Below, one piece after another: positions 10,761-21,608 of a stretch of DNA of 25,374 nucleotides. The stretch spans positions 1-25,374 of the forward strand of contig JAAAUF010000430.1 in assembly GCA_015499985.1 (NCBI GenBank), given 5' to 3'. Each line of letters starts with the position of its first letter. Within the stretch, counting starts at the first letter, position 1. Source of the stretch: Haplosporangium gracile (lineage: Eukaryota; Mortierellomycota; Mortierellomycetes; Mortierellales; Mortierellaceae). Both the position numbers and the translations under genes were made by a program. The notes beneath the pieces were generated by a model. That model worked only from the letters and a program-made list of their open reading frames with translations, did no database searches and was not told where the DNA came from.

Positions 10761-12287
10761 ATTCATTTGACTTTTTACTGTCTCCTCTCACAAAAAAAAG
10801 AAAAGTGTAAGCGAGTGAGATGTGAGAGAGAGAGAGGGAAAGAGATTGAGAGAGTCGGCGCGCGCGAGAGGGAGAATGAATGGTCACAAAGGCTGGTTTG
10901 ACAGGCAGCTGTGTGAAATGTTTCATTGCTTGCCTCTTTGTGCTAACGACATCTCGTCTCGCGACGATTCTTATCATGCACCTTTAACCTTTGCTCGCAT
11001 GAACACGACAGATTATATTAGTGAGGGCCATCTTCCTTTTGTCTTCTCTCTTTCCCTCGCTTTTCTCCCTCTTCCGGTGTATAGAATATTGAAAAGGAGA
11101 GAGAGAGAGAGAACAGGAAATAGTAACGAGAAAGAAGAAGACACATAAGATACCAAGATTGGCAAGATCATCGCTGTGTTGATGTTATATTGATTTGCGA
11201 CCAAGATTTCCCTTTCAATCCTTGAATTCAAGTGCGCATTCCCTCGCCGAGCGAGAGAGTCGACAAGGCACTTCATCCCAAGGCGGTAAATTGACCTTCT
11301 TTTCTCTTTTCGTTTGCAAACCTTGTCCAGTTTTGTTTGTTTGAATATTTATGGCATCTCACCTTTTCTTTTCTCGTTATGTGGCTTACTTCACTACTTT
11401 TTTTTCATCGAGAAACCCATTGCTTTATTCTTCGCCGTGTCTCAAATGCATGATATTATATAACACACCATGCATCTTTGGCGACGCGCACAATCCTTTG
11501 CATGCTCCCTTAATAAGTTTTTATGTACAGTAGAAGTGTGCAGAAAAAGAAGCTGACTGGAAACTGTTCTACTCATTGCTTTGAAATTAACGTTCACTTT
11601 TTTAGTATGATAACATGCAAAATAACGACTAACAAATCAAAAAATAAACCAACTTCGCTACTGAATGACCTTTGTGGCCCGTGCGCTACTCTCTCTTTTT
11701 ACAACCAGGCCAACTTTTTGTAACTTTATCCTGGGGTGTGTTCCTCTTACGCCCACTGCTCTAATCTATCTCTTCGTCTGTCACTGCATTGTCCTTTCTC
11801 ATGACAAAGCAGTGATGTCGTAAAAAGAGGAGATAAATACACACTCATAGAGAGAACAACGACTAGAGGGCTTTTGATTACATTTTTTCAATATGGTATG
11901 AGTGCAATTACAAAAAGGAAGTCAACACTAACCCGCGAAATGATATGTTTATTCGTCCATTCGACGGAGACCTATTTCCCTCTGTGTTATTCTTTCTATT
12001 CTCTCTCTTTTTGTGGCAGAGGTCTTGGTGTTCGTCGACCGTCGTCGTTCCACAAGTCCATCAGGGAACGATACAAGTGAGGACAAGAATAATCAAGATC
12101 CATCCCCTCCCTTTTCCTTCCCTTTTCTCCCTTTCCTTTCTTTTCCTTTCCCTATTCACAAAACATAACAGAAAATAGACAGCGACATAATATCTCAAAT
12201 AAAGGGTCAATTATAAAAAACAATTTTTTGCACGTCGTCCTTTGTCGCACAAAATTGGAAAGTAAAAAAAGTCTTGCCTGGGCATGA

Positions 12288-12806
12288 ATGCCCAAGGAGA
12301 AAAATAGCAAGATCTCACAGAACATGAATAAAGCGCTCGAGCCCGATCATGGAGTCCTATCCTTTCTGATGATTATGTTTGACCCTTTTTTTGCTTGCTT
12401 GTCTTACCCTTCTCATTTCTCCCTCTCTTTCCCTTCCTGTCTTTCCCTCCCTCCTTTCCTTTCCCTTCTTTCCCTTCTTCTCCTCGCCCCCATCGTTTGT
12501 TTGCCTTTTTTTCTTCTGCGCTTAAATGGACGTTCGACTGTTATTTTTTGGGCGTCTGTGTTAAAAGAATCAATGGTTCTTTTCTCTTCCCTTGCCTCCC
12601 TTCGTGCATGTGCAACCAATGTCGTTATTGTTTTTTTTTCTTCAGCAAACAAAATAAACAAAAACAACACTAATAAAACTAGACTTCGCGGGGCATGGCC
12701 TTGCATGAAGTCTCGAACAAGCTTTGTGTTTTTGTGGTTTGTACCGAATTCATCATCATTGCCTTGTGTCTTCTCCGGAGATGTCATGACAACAAACAAG
12801 TACTAA
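12288..12806 (+). CDS. Hypothetical 172-codon open frame, doubtful
   Basis: This ATG-to-TAA frame has a hydrophilic start (MPKEKNSKISQNMNK), then hydrophobic stretches at about residues 28-80 and 80-115. The middle part derives from a polypyrimidine tract (12405-12500), which disfavors stops. The last 90 codons lie in mixed sequence. The opposite strand is also open, and no domain is recognised. It could be a small membrane protein but is more likely fortuitous. Confidence 0.12.
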   Translation: MPKEKNSKISQNMNKALEPDHGVLSFLMIMFDPFFACLSYPSHFSLSFPSCLSLPPFLSLLSLLLLAPIVCLPFFLLRLNGRSTVIFWASVLKESMVLFSSLASLRACATNVVIVFFSSANKINKNNTNKTRLRGAWPCMKSRTSFVFLWFVPNSSSLPCVFSGDVMTTNKY

Positions 12807-13413
12807 TGCATGCAGGCAAGCGGACAGCAGGATACACTATTTTTTGTGAGCTTCTCTTTCATCATGACACACTGGAGGTTGAGTTTTTCATCTTCATGCC
12901 TTGCTAGTTTTTGGCTGGTAAAGAAAAGAACGCCCCCTCGCCTACGTACCCACACTCTACACGAGGTCGCATCTGCATGCCAATAGAAGAAAAAAATCGT
13001 AACCCCTCCCATGTCTATTGTTACTAACAAAATGAACAACATAAAGACTGATGGTCAGTCGAGTCGAGTTAACAAAAGGTCGAGGCCGCGGCGCCTTCTT
13101 CTGAAGGTGTCCGTTTTTTCAGATCTCTGTTTATTTTCTACGCTGCCTTTGTTTGCTTTGTTTTGGGTTCTTTGCTTTGAGTTTGTATGAGGGTGTGGAT
13201 GGGACGGAGGTATTTTCGGCTGGTTTTTCTTCTTCAGCCCCCAAAACCGTGATCCCTCTTTCCCTCCACTTTCTAGACTCCTATTTCTCCAAGTCGGGTT
13301 GAGTCTTTCCCGTCACCCCAAAACTAAAAAAACTAAAAACAACAAAAAAGCGAGCTAGCGAGATAAAGTTTCCTTTTTTTTCTTTTGTTTGGGTGAACCT
13401 ATCTATGCAAGAG

Positions 13414-13449
13414 GGTTCAGTAGGACATGTCGGTTCAGTAAGACATGTC
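13414..13449. repeat. 18-bp direct repeat, each copy ending in a GACATGTC palindrome
   Basis: GGTTCAGTAGGACATGTC (13414-13431) is followed at once by GGTTCAGTAAGACATGTC (13432-13449), with one mismatch. Each copy contains the perfect 8-bp palindrome GACATGTC, as in paired binding sites for a dimeric factor. No gene start is known nearby. Confidence 0.85.
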
Positions 13450-14242
13450 ATTGTAGACAACAAAAAACTGCAGTTTCTGGTATGTTGATAAAGCTCTTCT
13501 CTTACCTGTTTGTTAGTATTGATCCAGTCCAAGTCCAAGTCTCTCTCCTTCCAAGTTGGAGAAAGGGCATATATACACTCCTTTGGCGCACCTTGTTTTT
13601 TGAATGCTAGAAAAATCGCCTAGAAAAAGATGCACCCAAAAAAAAACTATGAAAAACTGAAGTGCTAGTCATTCAAACGATTGGGTTATCTTCAGGGAAG
13701 AAAAAAGCGTTCGATTAGAAAGTAACGGGCGTCCAATTGGCCTGCTTCACCATCTGTGTTTGAAAGTCAACAAGCACATTTTTCTGCACCTCACGTCTTC
13801 TCCTTTCCCCTATCTTTTGTTTGTACTTGTCCTGTTGTTATTACAACGATTTATAAACGCTGTCCGACCACTCGTCCGTTATCCCGTAATTGGGAATTTT
13901 CCTCCCCCCCCCCCCTTCCCAAATAAATAAAAAAAAACAAAAAAAGACGAGTGGTAGCAGACACGGACGACAATGAACCAATGAAAGACCCGATTGCACG
14001 CATTTTTTCTCTTTCCACACGAAACGCGGTTCTTTTTTTCCCTTTCTTTCCCTTGTTGCCTCTATACATTTCATAAAGAGGAAAATAGACAACAGCAACC
14101 ATCCACAAACAGACGGAGTCTTAAATAAAATGATTTTCTCCCCTTTCTAGCATCCCCACTGTCTTGCTGCCAACAATGTGCTCAGATCTTTTTTTTGTGT
14201 GTCTTCTTTTCTAGTTGCATTCTTCTACCAGTATTCTTTCTC

Positions 14243-14278
14243 TGTATGTATGTGTGTGTGTGTGTATGTGTGTGTGTG
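14243..14278. repeat. (TG)n microsatellite
   Basis: A TG-dinucleotide run interrupted by TA units. Confidence 0.9.
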
Positions 14279-14340
14279 GCCTTTCACCCTATCTTTCTTT
14301 GCGTTATGACATTTTCTCTTTTACTATGAGCACTACTGTT

Positions 14341-14370
14341 GTTGATGTTGATGTTGATGTTGATGTGGAT
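14341..14370. repeat. (GTTGAT)5 hexanucleotide repeat
   Basis: Four perfect GTTGAT units are followed by GTGGAT at 14365-14370. Confidence 0.9.
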
Positions 14371-15427
14371 TGTTCGTGTCCACTCTCTTTCTTTTCCTGG
14401 CGCGTAAAAGCTGCCATCAAGGAGAAAGAAACGAACAACGAGCTGTAAGAATGAGAACAGGCAGAGTGTGTGTGTCTGTGTATGAAAGGGAAGTCGTCCT
14501 TATGATTCATCCCAGCTCAATGTGTCGCCACCTTGATGAAAGTACACTGATGAAGGGAAAAAAAAACATGAGTCGGAGGCAGGATCATAGAGAAACCCAA
14601 AAACACGCGCGCTCATTTTTTTTTATCTTTTGCCTGCGTATGTCGTGATTTTGCTATCTCCCACTTTAATTAATCACATAAACATATACACCACAAACAC
14701 TCGCCTTCTTCCTCTCTTGTCTTCATGTATCCTCTCTCCCTTCTCTTCCTGTCTCTCTGCTGAAAAGGGAGAATTGAACACGACATATAGGCGAAAGTAT
14801 GAACAAACGCGTTCCGACTGTAGTGTGTGGTAGAATAAGCACCGCAGGTACAAAAAATACATACAGCAAATTCGAACATTTAATTGGTTATCGGTTCAAC
14901 CGTATCAACATTTTAGTTGGTTCATCTTACCTACAAGGTGTTAAAAAGAACGAAAGGGATCCGTGCAGCATGCAACAAAAAAAAACAAAAAAAACTGGAT
15001 ATTTGAAGAAAGACATTTGATCAAGCAATACAAGCAAGCATTCAAGACGAAAAAAGCAGGCAAGGCAAGGGTGACCTAACGGACAAAATACTATAGACAA
15101 ATAGCTTTCAGAATGTAGATAGTGCAAATCAGGAGGGATGAAGAATACGATAAAAAAGTAACAATAGAGTACTCCATGTAAAAGAGCATGACTCAAGCAT
15201 GAAGGGATCGTATTTTCCTTTTTATTCATTTCATCCATTCATCTCGAGAGGAACAAGTGGAAGGGTGTAGGGGTGGAAGTGCGGAGTGGGTGCTCTAGAC
15301 TCAATTGAATGGACACATACACACAACTACAAACACCCCAAACACACCGAATCATTTGTCGACTGCGTTTCTTTTCACGATCTGGGCAAATCTTCCTACA
15401 TCTTTTGTTCTCGTCTTCCCCCTACAT

Positions 15428-16026
15428 TTACCTTTTAATTTTCTTGCCTGCCTGCCAGCTTTCTGACTCTCTCGCAAGGGTTCCAAGTAATAGCGACGGT
15501 GGGTGTGCGCCCTCTGTAGCCTCCACATCTTCGAGCTCGTTTTTCCATGTGATCAGTCGCGCTTTTACCTGCTCGGGTAGGGTCTAGAGACAGCTTGGAT
15601 GTATTTTGTGGACCCACTTTGTTGTCGCTTGCGATATTCATTCGCGTTCATTGAATTAGCTGGATTATCTGCTTTGCTGTTATCGAGCATTCATTTACCA
15701 ACTTGCTTTTTTTTTTTCTTCTTTTTTACACCAAAAAAGGAGAACCACACACACATGCACAGCTTTCTGACCGACTCCACCCCATTTTCTATGACATTAC
15801 GTTGTTTAGTTAACGTTGTTATCTGCTTGCTTGTTTTTTTTTCTGCGTGAACTACATGTTTGTTAAATAAAAAAAACTGAGTTTCTATCCTTTTTCCCCC
15901 TTACCCATGCAAGCTACGCACAGAGACAGGGGAGTTCGAAAGGGGATTTCTATCATTAAATCTTACGAGAATAAAGTAGTCATTCCAAGTTTCTGGTTTC
16001 TTGGCTCCATTGAGTTTTGCCTGCAT
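15428..16026 (-). CDS. Tentative two-exon small gene (71 codons), unknown function
   Basis: Exon 2 (15583-15428) stands out from its surroundings by GC content and protein-like composition. It reads 51 residues (for example QVKARLITWKNELEDVEA, then HPPSLLLG), mostly charged and probably helical, and ends in TAA. It starts directly after a CTCTAG acceptor, with a CTAAT branch-like motif upstream. A possible first exon (16026-15967) begins with an ATG in an A-rich context and ends at a gtaaga donor. Both junctions are phase 0, giving a 383-bp intron (15966-15584). Exon 2 alone is the better-supported part. The first exon could instead belong elsewhere, and the exon could be a remnant of a lost gene. 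I do not recognise the family. Confidence 0.25.
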
Positions 16027-16486
16027 TTTTTTGTTTTTTTATATGCTACTTTCCTTGCGATAAAAAAAGATAAACAAAGGAGGGGAGAGGAAAGGGGACT
16101 AAGTGAGAAATGCAACTAATGAACAAAGGGGGAACGAGGGGAAACAGGAAAAAGGATGCCTTGCACAAATCGATGACTCCAATTGTTGAGGTCCGCAGAT
16201 AGCCCCTCTCTTTTTCTTTTTTCTCGTCCTCCCCCAGCAAGAAACAAGTCAATAATTTCTTCCTTCCAAGCGGGAAGAAACGATTTGCAAAAGACAAAGG
16301 ACGTATCTTATTTATTCTCACTTCTCCATGCTCTTTGCCTCGCCCCTCTTTCCCTCTGTGTGGGTATGGGTGTCTCCTATTGTGCTTTCCAAAATGCATT
16401 ACCGCAATTGCTCGATCAAAAAGGCATTTTCCATTTCAGAGACTAAAAAACAACAAGGCAGAGCGCAAAAAAAAGGGGAAACTTTA

Positions 16487-16508
16487 CCCACCCACCCACC
16501 CACACCCA
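16487..16508 (-). repeat. C-rich tetranucleotide array with G-quadruplex potential on the minus strand
   Basis: The plus strand has CCCA units. The minus strand therefore reads five GGG runs, four of them as GGGTGGGTGGGTGGG with single-base loops, the pattern known for very stable parallel quadruplexes. It lies about 570 bases downstream of the PSF2 stop, on the PSF2 sense strand. Confidence 0.8.
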
Positions 16509-16749
16509 CGAGTTTGAGAAGAGAGAGAGAATACACAAATTGGGTCCATTTGAGAAGGGAGGAAGAGGAAGGGATTGAAAAAAAAAAGAAGTATACAAAC
16601 AGAAACCCTCTCCCCCCCTTTTTTTTTTCTCTGTCTGTTTTTTTTGACACGACCCACCCGCCCCTTGGTCATGCCCTTTTTTTTGTACTTGTTCGAGCTA
16701 ACGTCCACATTAAAAAAGAAAGACGAGGGAGAAGGGGGAAGGGGGAAGG

Positions 16750-16750
<1 letters not shown>

Positions 16751-16781
<31 letters not shown>
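16751..16781. repeat. (AG)n microsatellite
   Basis: An AG-dinucleotide run with one AAAG interruption, inside a longer polypurine tract. Confidence 0.9.
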
Positions 16782-17080
16782 CGAAGAAGAAACACTTTGT
16801 GTTATTTGCTTTTGAGGACGACACGAAAAAAACAAAACAAAATCGGGGGAAATGCAAACACTTCTCTGTCCTCTATAACAAAACATGGACGCTCTCATTC
16901 ATGAACACAAACACCACTGATCAATAGAAAGGAATCAAACGAAGACCACTAAGTGAAAGGGAATAGATACAGTTAAAAAAGAAAGAGAGAGAAAGAAAGA
17001 GGAACGGCAAGTGAAAAGGAAGGGTCGACAGTAATGTACGTGCGTGTTAGGACTTTCACATAAAAATATAAACCAACGAT

Positions 17081-19459
17081 TTAATTCATTCGCGAGCCTT
17101 GTGTCGATTGGAATCGGCGAGACGACTCGGGAACAGTAGAATTAGAGTACGAAACTTTGCCGTCAAAGTCCGCCATGCTACCGCCGCCGTACCGCCTATC
17201 CATGCTGAGACTACTGTTTTCGTAGTGGTCAAAGTCATAGACGTTGTTGCTGTTGGGGTAGTTGTTTCCTGCTGCTGCAGGTCTCAGTTTCTTAATCTCA
17301 AAGAACGCCTTGGTGAAGAATGGTCGGATCTCATTGATCTCCATCAACCCGATGTTATCCATCTATAATATATGTATTGAATAGCGCATAACAAACATAA
17401 GACAGGAAAAAACGAACGTTTGTGTTTGTGTCAATAGATGGACCAATCAAGGAGGTGTTATTAATATTTGTTGTCGAATACATAGTTAGCGCAGGCAGGA
17501 AGATGGACAGGGCTCTGTCGTGTTTTCTTGTTGGCCTTTGGAGGTCTTTTTTTTTGTTTTCTTGATCCATTATCCCTCCTTTCATGCTCCTCTCCGTTTG
17601 TATCCCAGTCAAGTTATTCATGCCTCTGTCCATTTGTCATCCTTCCTTCTGTTGTCTCGTTCTTCCCGTCATACCGTCCTGTAATCGCAAAAATTTCATG
17701 GAGCATGGAGTTGAATAGCAAATAGTAGGATAGATTCAAGTGTCCAAAAACAAACAAGCAATAACAACAACAATCACCAAGAGGTCCATGTCTTTGGTTG
17801 TTTATTTGTTGTAAACGACATACCTGAAGATAACTCTCTCCTAAGGAGTCCACACCCTTACGGGCTTTACTTTGTCTAGCCTCCCGCAGATCCTTCAGCA
17901 GTGTCCTTGTTGTGTCTGCTGACGGAATATCATCCATTGCGCTATTGATATTAACATAAAAAGGAAGAGGAGAAAAAGCACATAAACGATAATTAGCCTT
18001 TTGTGTGTGGTCTGTTTACATTCAAAAACAAACGCCATTAATTTCTTTGTTATCCTCTGTGGTCTGCGGTTCCAGGTGGTCAATGGACTATTTCAGAGTG
18101 ACTGACAATGCAAATCGACGATGAGGCGCAAAACACAATAGTATCCTCGTCTTTTCTAGTGTTGTCCCCACTTTTTTCACCTTAGAACTGACCCTTATTT
18201 GCCCTTCCCCCACTTTGCGCTTTTGTTCTTATTGACGTTACTCAATGCGTAAAATACCCTTTTTCACGTTCTTTTCCCATCCCTTGTTTAATTTTTCCTA
18301 CTCAACGTGGAAATTACTCTCAGTGGAGTTATTACGCACTGCTTGTCCTTGTCTCTTGTCTGATTTTCCGTTCCCAAATATGGTCTTTCTTCCGTTGGAT
18401 GATCAATACCGACCTGGAACATCTAATCGCAACTTTTCTCTCTTCATTGCCTTCTCTTTTGCCCTCTCCTTTGCATTTCTCCTTTACCCTTCTCTTTTAC
18501 CTTGGTCTTTGCCTTTCTCCTTCGCAATTCTATATTTTCGAATAATGCGGAGCAAACCACTAACCCCTTCAGCATCCCTTTGCATATTTGACTCCAATTT
18601 TCTTGCCTTTCTATACTCTTTCTTACGCTACCGGATCAAATAAATCATACTCTACATCCATGTCTCCACAAAAAACATACGACGACAAGCAAGATCCAAA
18701 GTAACTTACTTTTCTAGCAAGAGCTGCGCGATCTCCATATAATGATACGGCATAGAGCTGAACAGCTCGTATGTCTGTTCCTCCTTCAACGTCTTTGTCA
18801 ATGCCTCTATCTCAATTATTACCCAACAACAACAACAACAATAACAAGGGGAAAAAAAGAGAGAAGTTTAGTACAAAATCTATTTTTTTTGGTGGCGTTT
18901 TTTCTGAAATTATTTCGCGTCCTAATTAATAACTTGGGATCAACCACCTTAGTTGATTTTTTGTGGGTGAACGAAACGACTTACCGACGGTCATCCAGTC
19001 AGGGACGCGGATGTTGCATTTATGCTTCCTTTTGAGTGAGATGGCCATCCAGAGCGGAACCTTGTTTGTCCGCAATGGTTTCAATCCTGGTAGCGTTCCC
19101 TATACGACCATAGACCACAAAAATAGACAGAAAAAAAAGCGCGAAAAGGCGACATAAAGGGGTCAGATCCAAAAGTTCAAACTTGCAACAAGGAAGGCAA
19201 CACTTCTTGCAGAAAGAGTCTGGGCGCCACGACTAGGCCTGAAGGAATGATTTCTGGAAATAACGTATATGGACCCTTCGAAAGTGCGCCCGGCGTTGTT
19301 GCTCTTCAACACCCGCTTGTTTGCACTAGCACTCACCGAGAGCAATTCGAGATCTGTCCGGGTATCGATAGCAGCCTCGATCTCGATGAGCTCATTCTCG
19401 GCCAGGAACTCGATTTCCAAAGGCGTTAGTCCGTTTTTGAGATGTCGTGGTAATGCCAT
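17081..19459 (-). CDS. PSF2: GINS complex subunit PSF2, five exons
   Basis: PSF2 is one of four GINS subunits that join Cdc45 and MCM2-7 to form the replicative helicase in the nucleus. Exons 19459-19337, 19099-18985, 18806-18710, 17941-17824 and 17362-17081 join in phase to 244 codons plus stop (735 bases). All introns are GT..AG (237, 178, 768 and 461 bp). Family signatures appear in order: [17 protein letters not shown] (11-27), [17 protein letters not shown] (59-75), [24 protein letters not shown] (98-113), [20 protein letters not shown] and the [15 protein letters not shown] segment (153-167). Human PSF2 has 185 residues. The extra length is an Asn/Ser/Gly/Tyr-rich tail after about residue 180, probably disordered. 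The usual Y-G-P-F stretch before VPLW is replaced by GTLPGLKP. The ATG at 19459 fits the short N-terminus of the family. Confidence 0.96.
17942..18709 (-). other. PSF2 intron 3 (768 bp) with an antisense open frame
   Basis: Donor gtaagt and acceptor aatag rejoin E111 to N112. On the opposite (plus) strand an ATG-initiated frame of 132 codons (18245-18643) lies wholly inside the intron. It is rich in F, L and S with several hydrophobic stretches, but part of it is a degenerate CCTTTGC/TTTCTCC repeat. It is probably fortuitous. Confidence 0.85.
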
Positions 19460-19634
19460 TCCTGTGTACTGTGTGCTGTGTTGCTATGTTGTTTGTTTTC
19501 CTGATGGGTGTTGTATTTGCGTGATGTGAGAGAGTGTAATGTTATTTTGCAGGTTGGTGAAACTCCTCTACAGTAGGGCTGGATGACCTTACGAACACAC
19601 ACCCAAAATGACAAAAGTTTTTGGTGAGGTTAGA

Positions 19635-19654
19635 CAATAAATTTTTTTTTATTG
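19635..19654. terminator. Palindromic AATAAA pair, possible bidirectional poly(A) signal
   Basis: CAATAAA (19635-19641), six T and TTTATTG (19648-19654) form a perfect 7-bp inverted repeat. This places an AATAAA hexamer on both strands. The minus-strand copy lies about 100 bases past the last stop of the TnpB-like remnant. The spacer 19460-19754 otherwise holds the CA-rich 5' UTR of PSF2 next to 19459. Confidence 0.3.
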
Positions 19655-20116
19655 CATACATAGAAAGCCACACGCAAGCACCAAAAAAAAATTACAAGAC
19701 TTGCGAGATTTTTTGAGGGAGTATCAATCCCGATTGCCGGTTCCTTGTCGACGACTAGGTCCTGCGAGGTCGCTTCATAGCTCGTAAAATAAGCGCTTCG
19801 TCGCTCAGCGGCCCTTTGCGCCGAGCGGTTTTGCCCTTGTCACTGGCAGACGATGATACACCCGGAGAGAGAGAAGGGAGAGAATGGGGAAGAGGAGGCT
19901 TTGGCATAAACTTGCGTGGACGACACTGGTGCGTTAGCTGCAACTGGCAATGTTCTCGGTACTCACGGCATCCCTAGCAAAATGCACGCGGCAACGACCA
20001 TAGTACTTCGATCGATTGTGAAGGGACTGCAGAAACTCGCCACAATCTTGTTGAGGGCACTTGGTCGACGTAAAATATTCATTGCGGCCTACAATGGCAA
20101 CACCAAGCGGGCGCGC

Positions 20117-20215
20117 CTATTACAGTCCAAAAAAATAAATGCCATGCGTTAACCTATGCATCGACTTTCAATAAGCCACAAAAATGTCATGCAAGTGTAA
20201 AGACAGAAAACTTAC
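20117..20215 (-). other. Preserved intron in the TnpB-like remnant (99 bp)
   Basis: HFVKR|gtaagt .. gtaatag|ARPLGVAIVGRNEYF joins the RuvC-II-like strand to the zinc-ribbon exon in phase 0. The joined reading matches the usual order of this region in the family, which supports both the intron and the family call. Confidence 0.75.
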
Positions 20216-21608
20216 TCTTTTTACAAAGTGGCGCATCAGCTTGGTATGCTTGAAGGGCAGGCTGGTCCTAGAGTTGAAGTTTACCAGACCTATGCAGACG
20301 ACAACTCGTTCAAGCTGGAGGTCCGTTCCATTGCTCGAGCCTCGAGCCACTCTCCTCATGGCTTCACCCTTGTTATCCCGAGCAGAATCTTCCTTGCTAT
20401 CCCGAACAGGTTCGTCCTTGCCATCCATCTTTGGGCCCATCTTCTCAACTATCCGTAAGACCGCGTTTACCGCCTAATTAAGTCTGCTGCACTGGGCTTT
20501 GGCTGCATTCCACTGCCTTCGGCGGTACCATTTGTCCTGATAAAAGGCAAGTAGAGTTTCGAGGACTGTCCTCCGTCCGGTAGAATCCACTGGGGATTGC
20601 AGATAATCAAAGTATTTGTCGAGTATTACAAGGATGAAACTGGGAAGGTTAGTTTCGAGTTCAGTAACGGTGTTGGTACCATCTGAGCGTCGCCAGGGTT
20701 GCGGCGCCTTTTTCCTCGCTTCCACATCTTTTCGAAACTTGACTACCGGCCGCCAAAGAAACCCCTCTTGATACCAACAACACCCTCGTCATTGGGTGGG
20801 GCGCAGGGGAGATCAACTTCGGTGTAATGTCGGCCAAGGATTCCAAGAACCCTAACAAGAGACATACACTCAAGTCTGGACAGTTCGCTAGAAAGAAGAA
20901 GGTCGTCTGGGCACTAGGGAGGAATGTAGTGCCAGCTGTCCAATGAGTCCATTCCTTGAGCACGGCAGAAGAGCCGCTCTTGATGCTGTCAGGGCTCTGT
21001 CTATCCGCCTCTTCGTTTTCTGTATCGTCGTCAAGCTGGCGGAGATCATCGTCCACAGAATCGAGAACATCGTTGTCCAAGTCGTCGCCGTTGTTGCCGT
21101 TGTTGCTGCTGCTGCCACAGCTTCCGCTGAAAGTCTGTTGCTGATGCTGTAGTTGTTGCATCGGGTATCGATTTTCCGTCGTGTCCAATGCCAAACGATT
21201 GACAACCAGGCCGTTCGTCTGCAATGTGCCCTTAAACTTATAGTGTGTTGCACGATTGTCGCTTACGATAGAGATGTTCCTGTCAGAATGTCCTCTGTGG
21301 CCAAAAAGGACCTTGATGAAAAGTCCTCGTTGGGTGTTGAGCAAAGAGTTGTCGTATCCGGCGTAGTTTTCAGAGAGTGCTCCTGGATAGCACTTAAGGT
21401 CCACAATCGAGTTGACGATGCGCTTGGTGAATTCATTGGCGTAGAAATAATCGCGGAAGACGGGTTCGGTGAAGTAAACATATCCTGGGGTGAGAGCAGA
21501 TTTTAGGAACTCCGACAAGGTATGAGTCGGGAGGTCGAAAAGATCAGGCTGCGACTTTCGCTGGAAGAAAAGCTCAATGTGACTGACGCCCATAGATTTG
21601 ATCAAATC

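Larger units (their letters stand above)
7901..15427. other. Gene-poor low-complexity region
   Basis: No known protein family, tRNA or rRNA is recognisable. Purine-rich blocks (to about 9300 and 9480-10020) and pyrimidine-rich blocks (for example 12090-12160 and 12405-12500) dominate. Structured islands occur at 8725-8844 and 10634-10760, and a palindromic direct repeat at 13414-13449. Two isolated coding-like snippets are worth recording. One lies on the minus strand at about 9921-9840 and ends at a GTATGT donor. The other is a 172-codon ATG-initiated frame on the plus strand at 12288-12806. Confidence 0.45.
16027..17080. other. Low-complexity spacer downstream of PSF2
   Basis: It holds the C-rich array at 16487-16508, a GA microsatellite at 16751-16781 and purine-rich runs, and should contain the PSF2 3' UTR next to 17080. 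A 199-codon ATG-initiated plus-strand frame (16328-16927) is built from these simple repeats, so I do not call it a gene. No AATAAA is seen close behind the PSF2 stop. Confidence 0.45.

Noticed and set aside
16328..16927. 199-codon plus-strand ATG frame
   Set aside because: Built from CCCA, poly-T and GA simple repeats (RERERE run); no domain-like segment.
20785..20945. Plus-strand frame reading VIGWGAGEINFGVMSAKD, resembling a RuvC-I motif
   Set aside because: It is the antisense of the minus-strand RuvC-I-like region; all flanking family motifs are on the minus strand.
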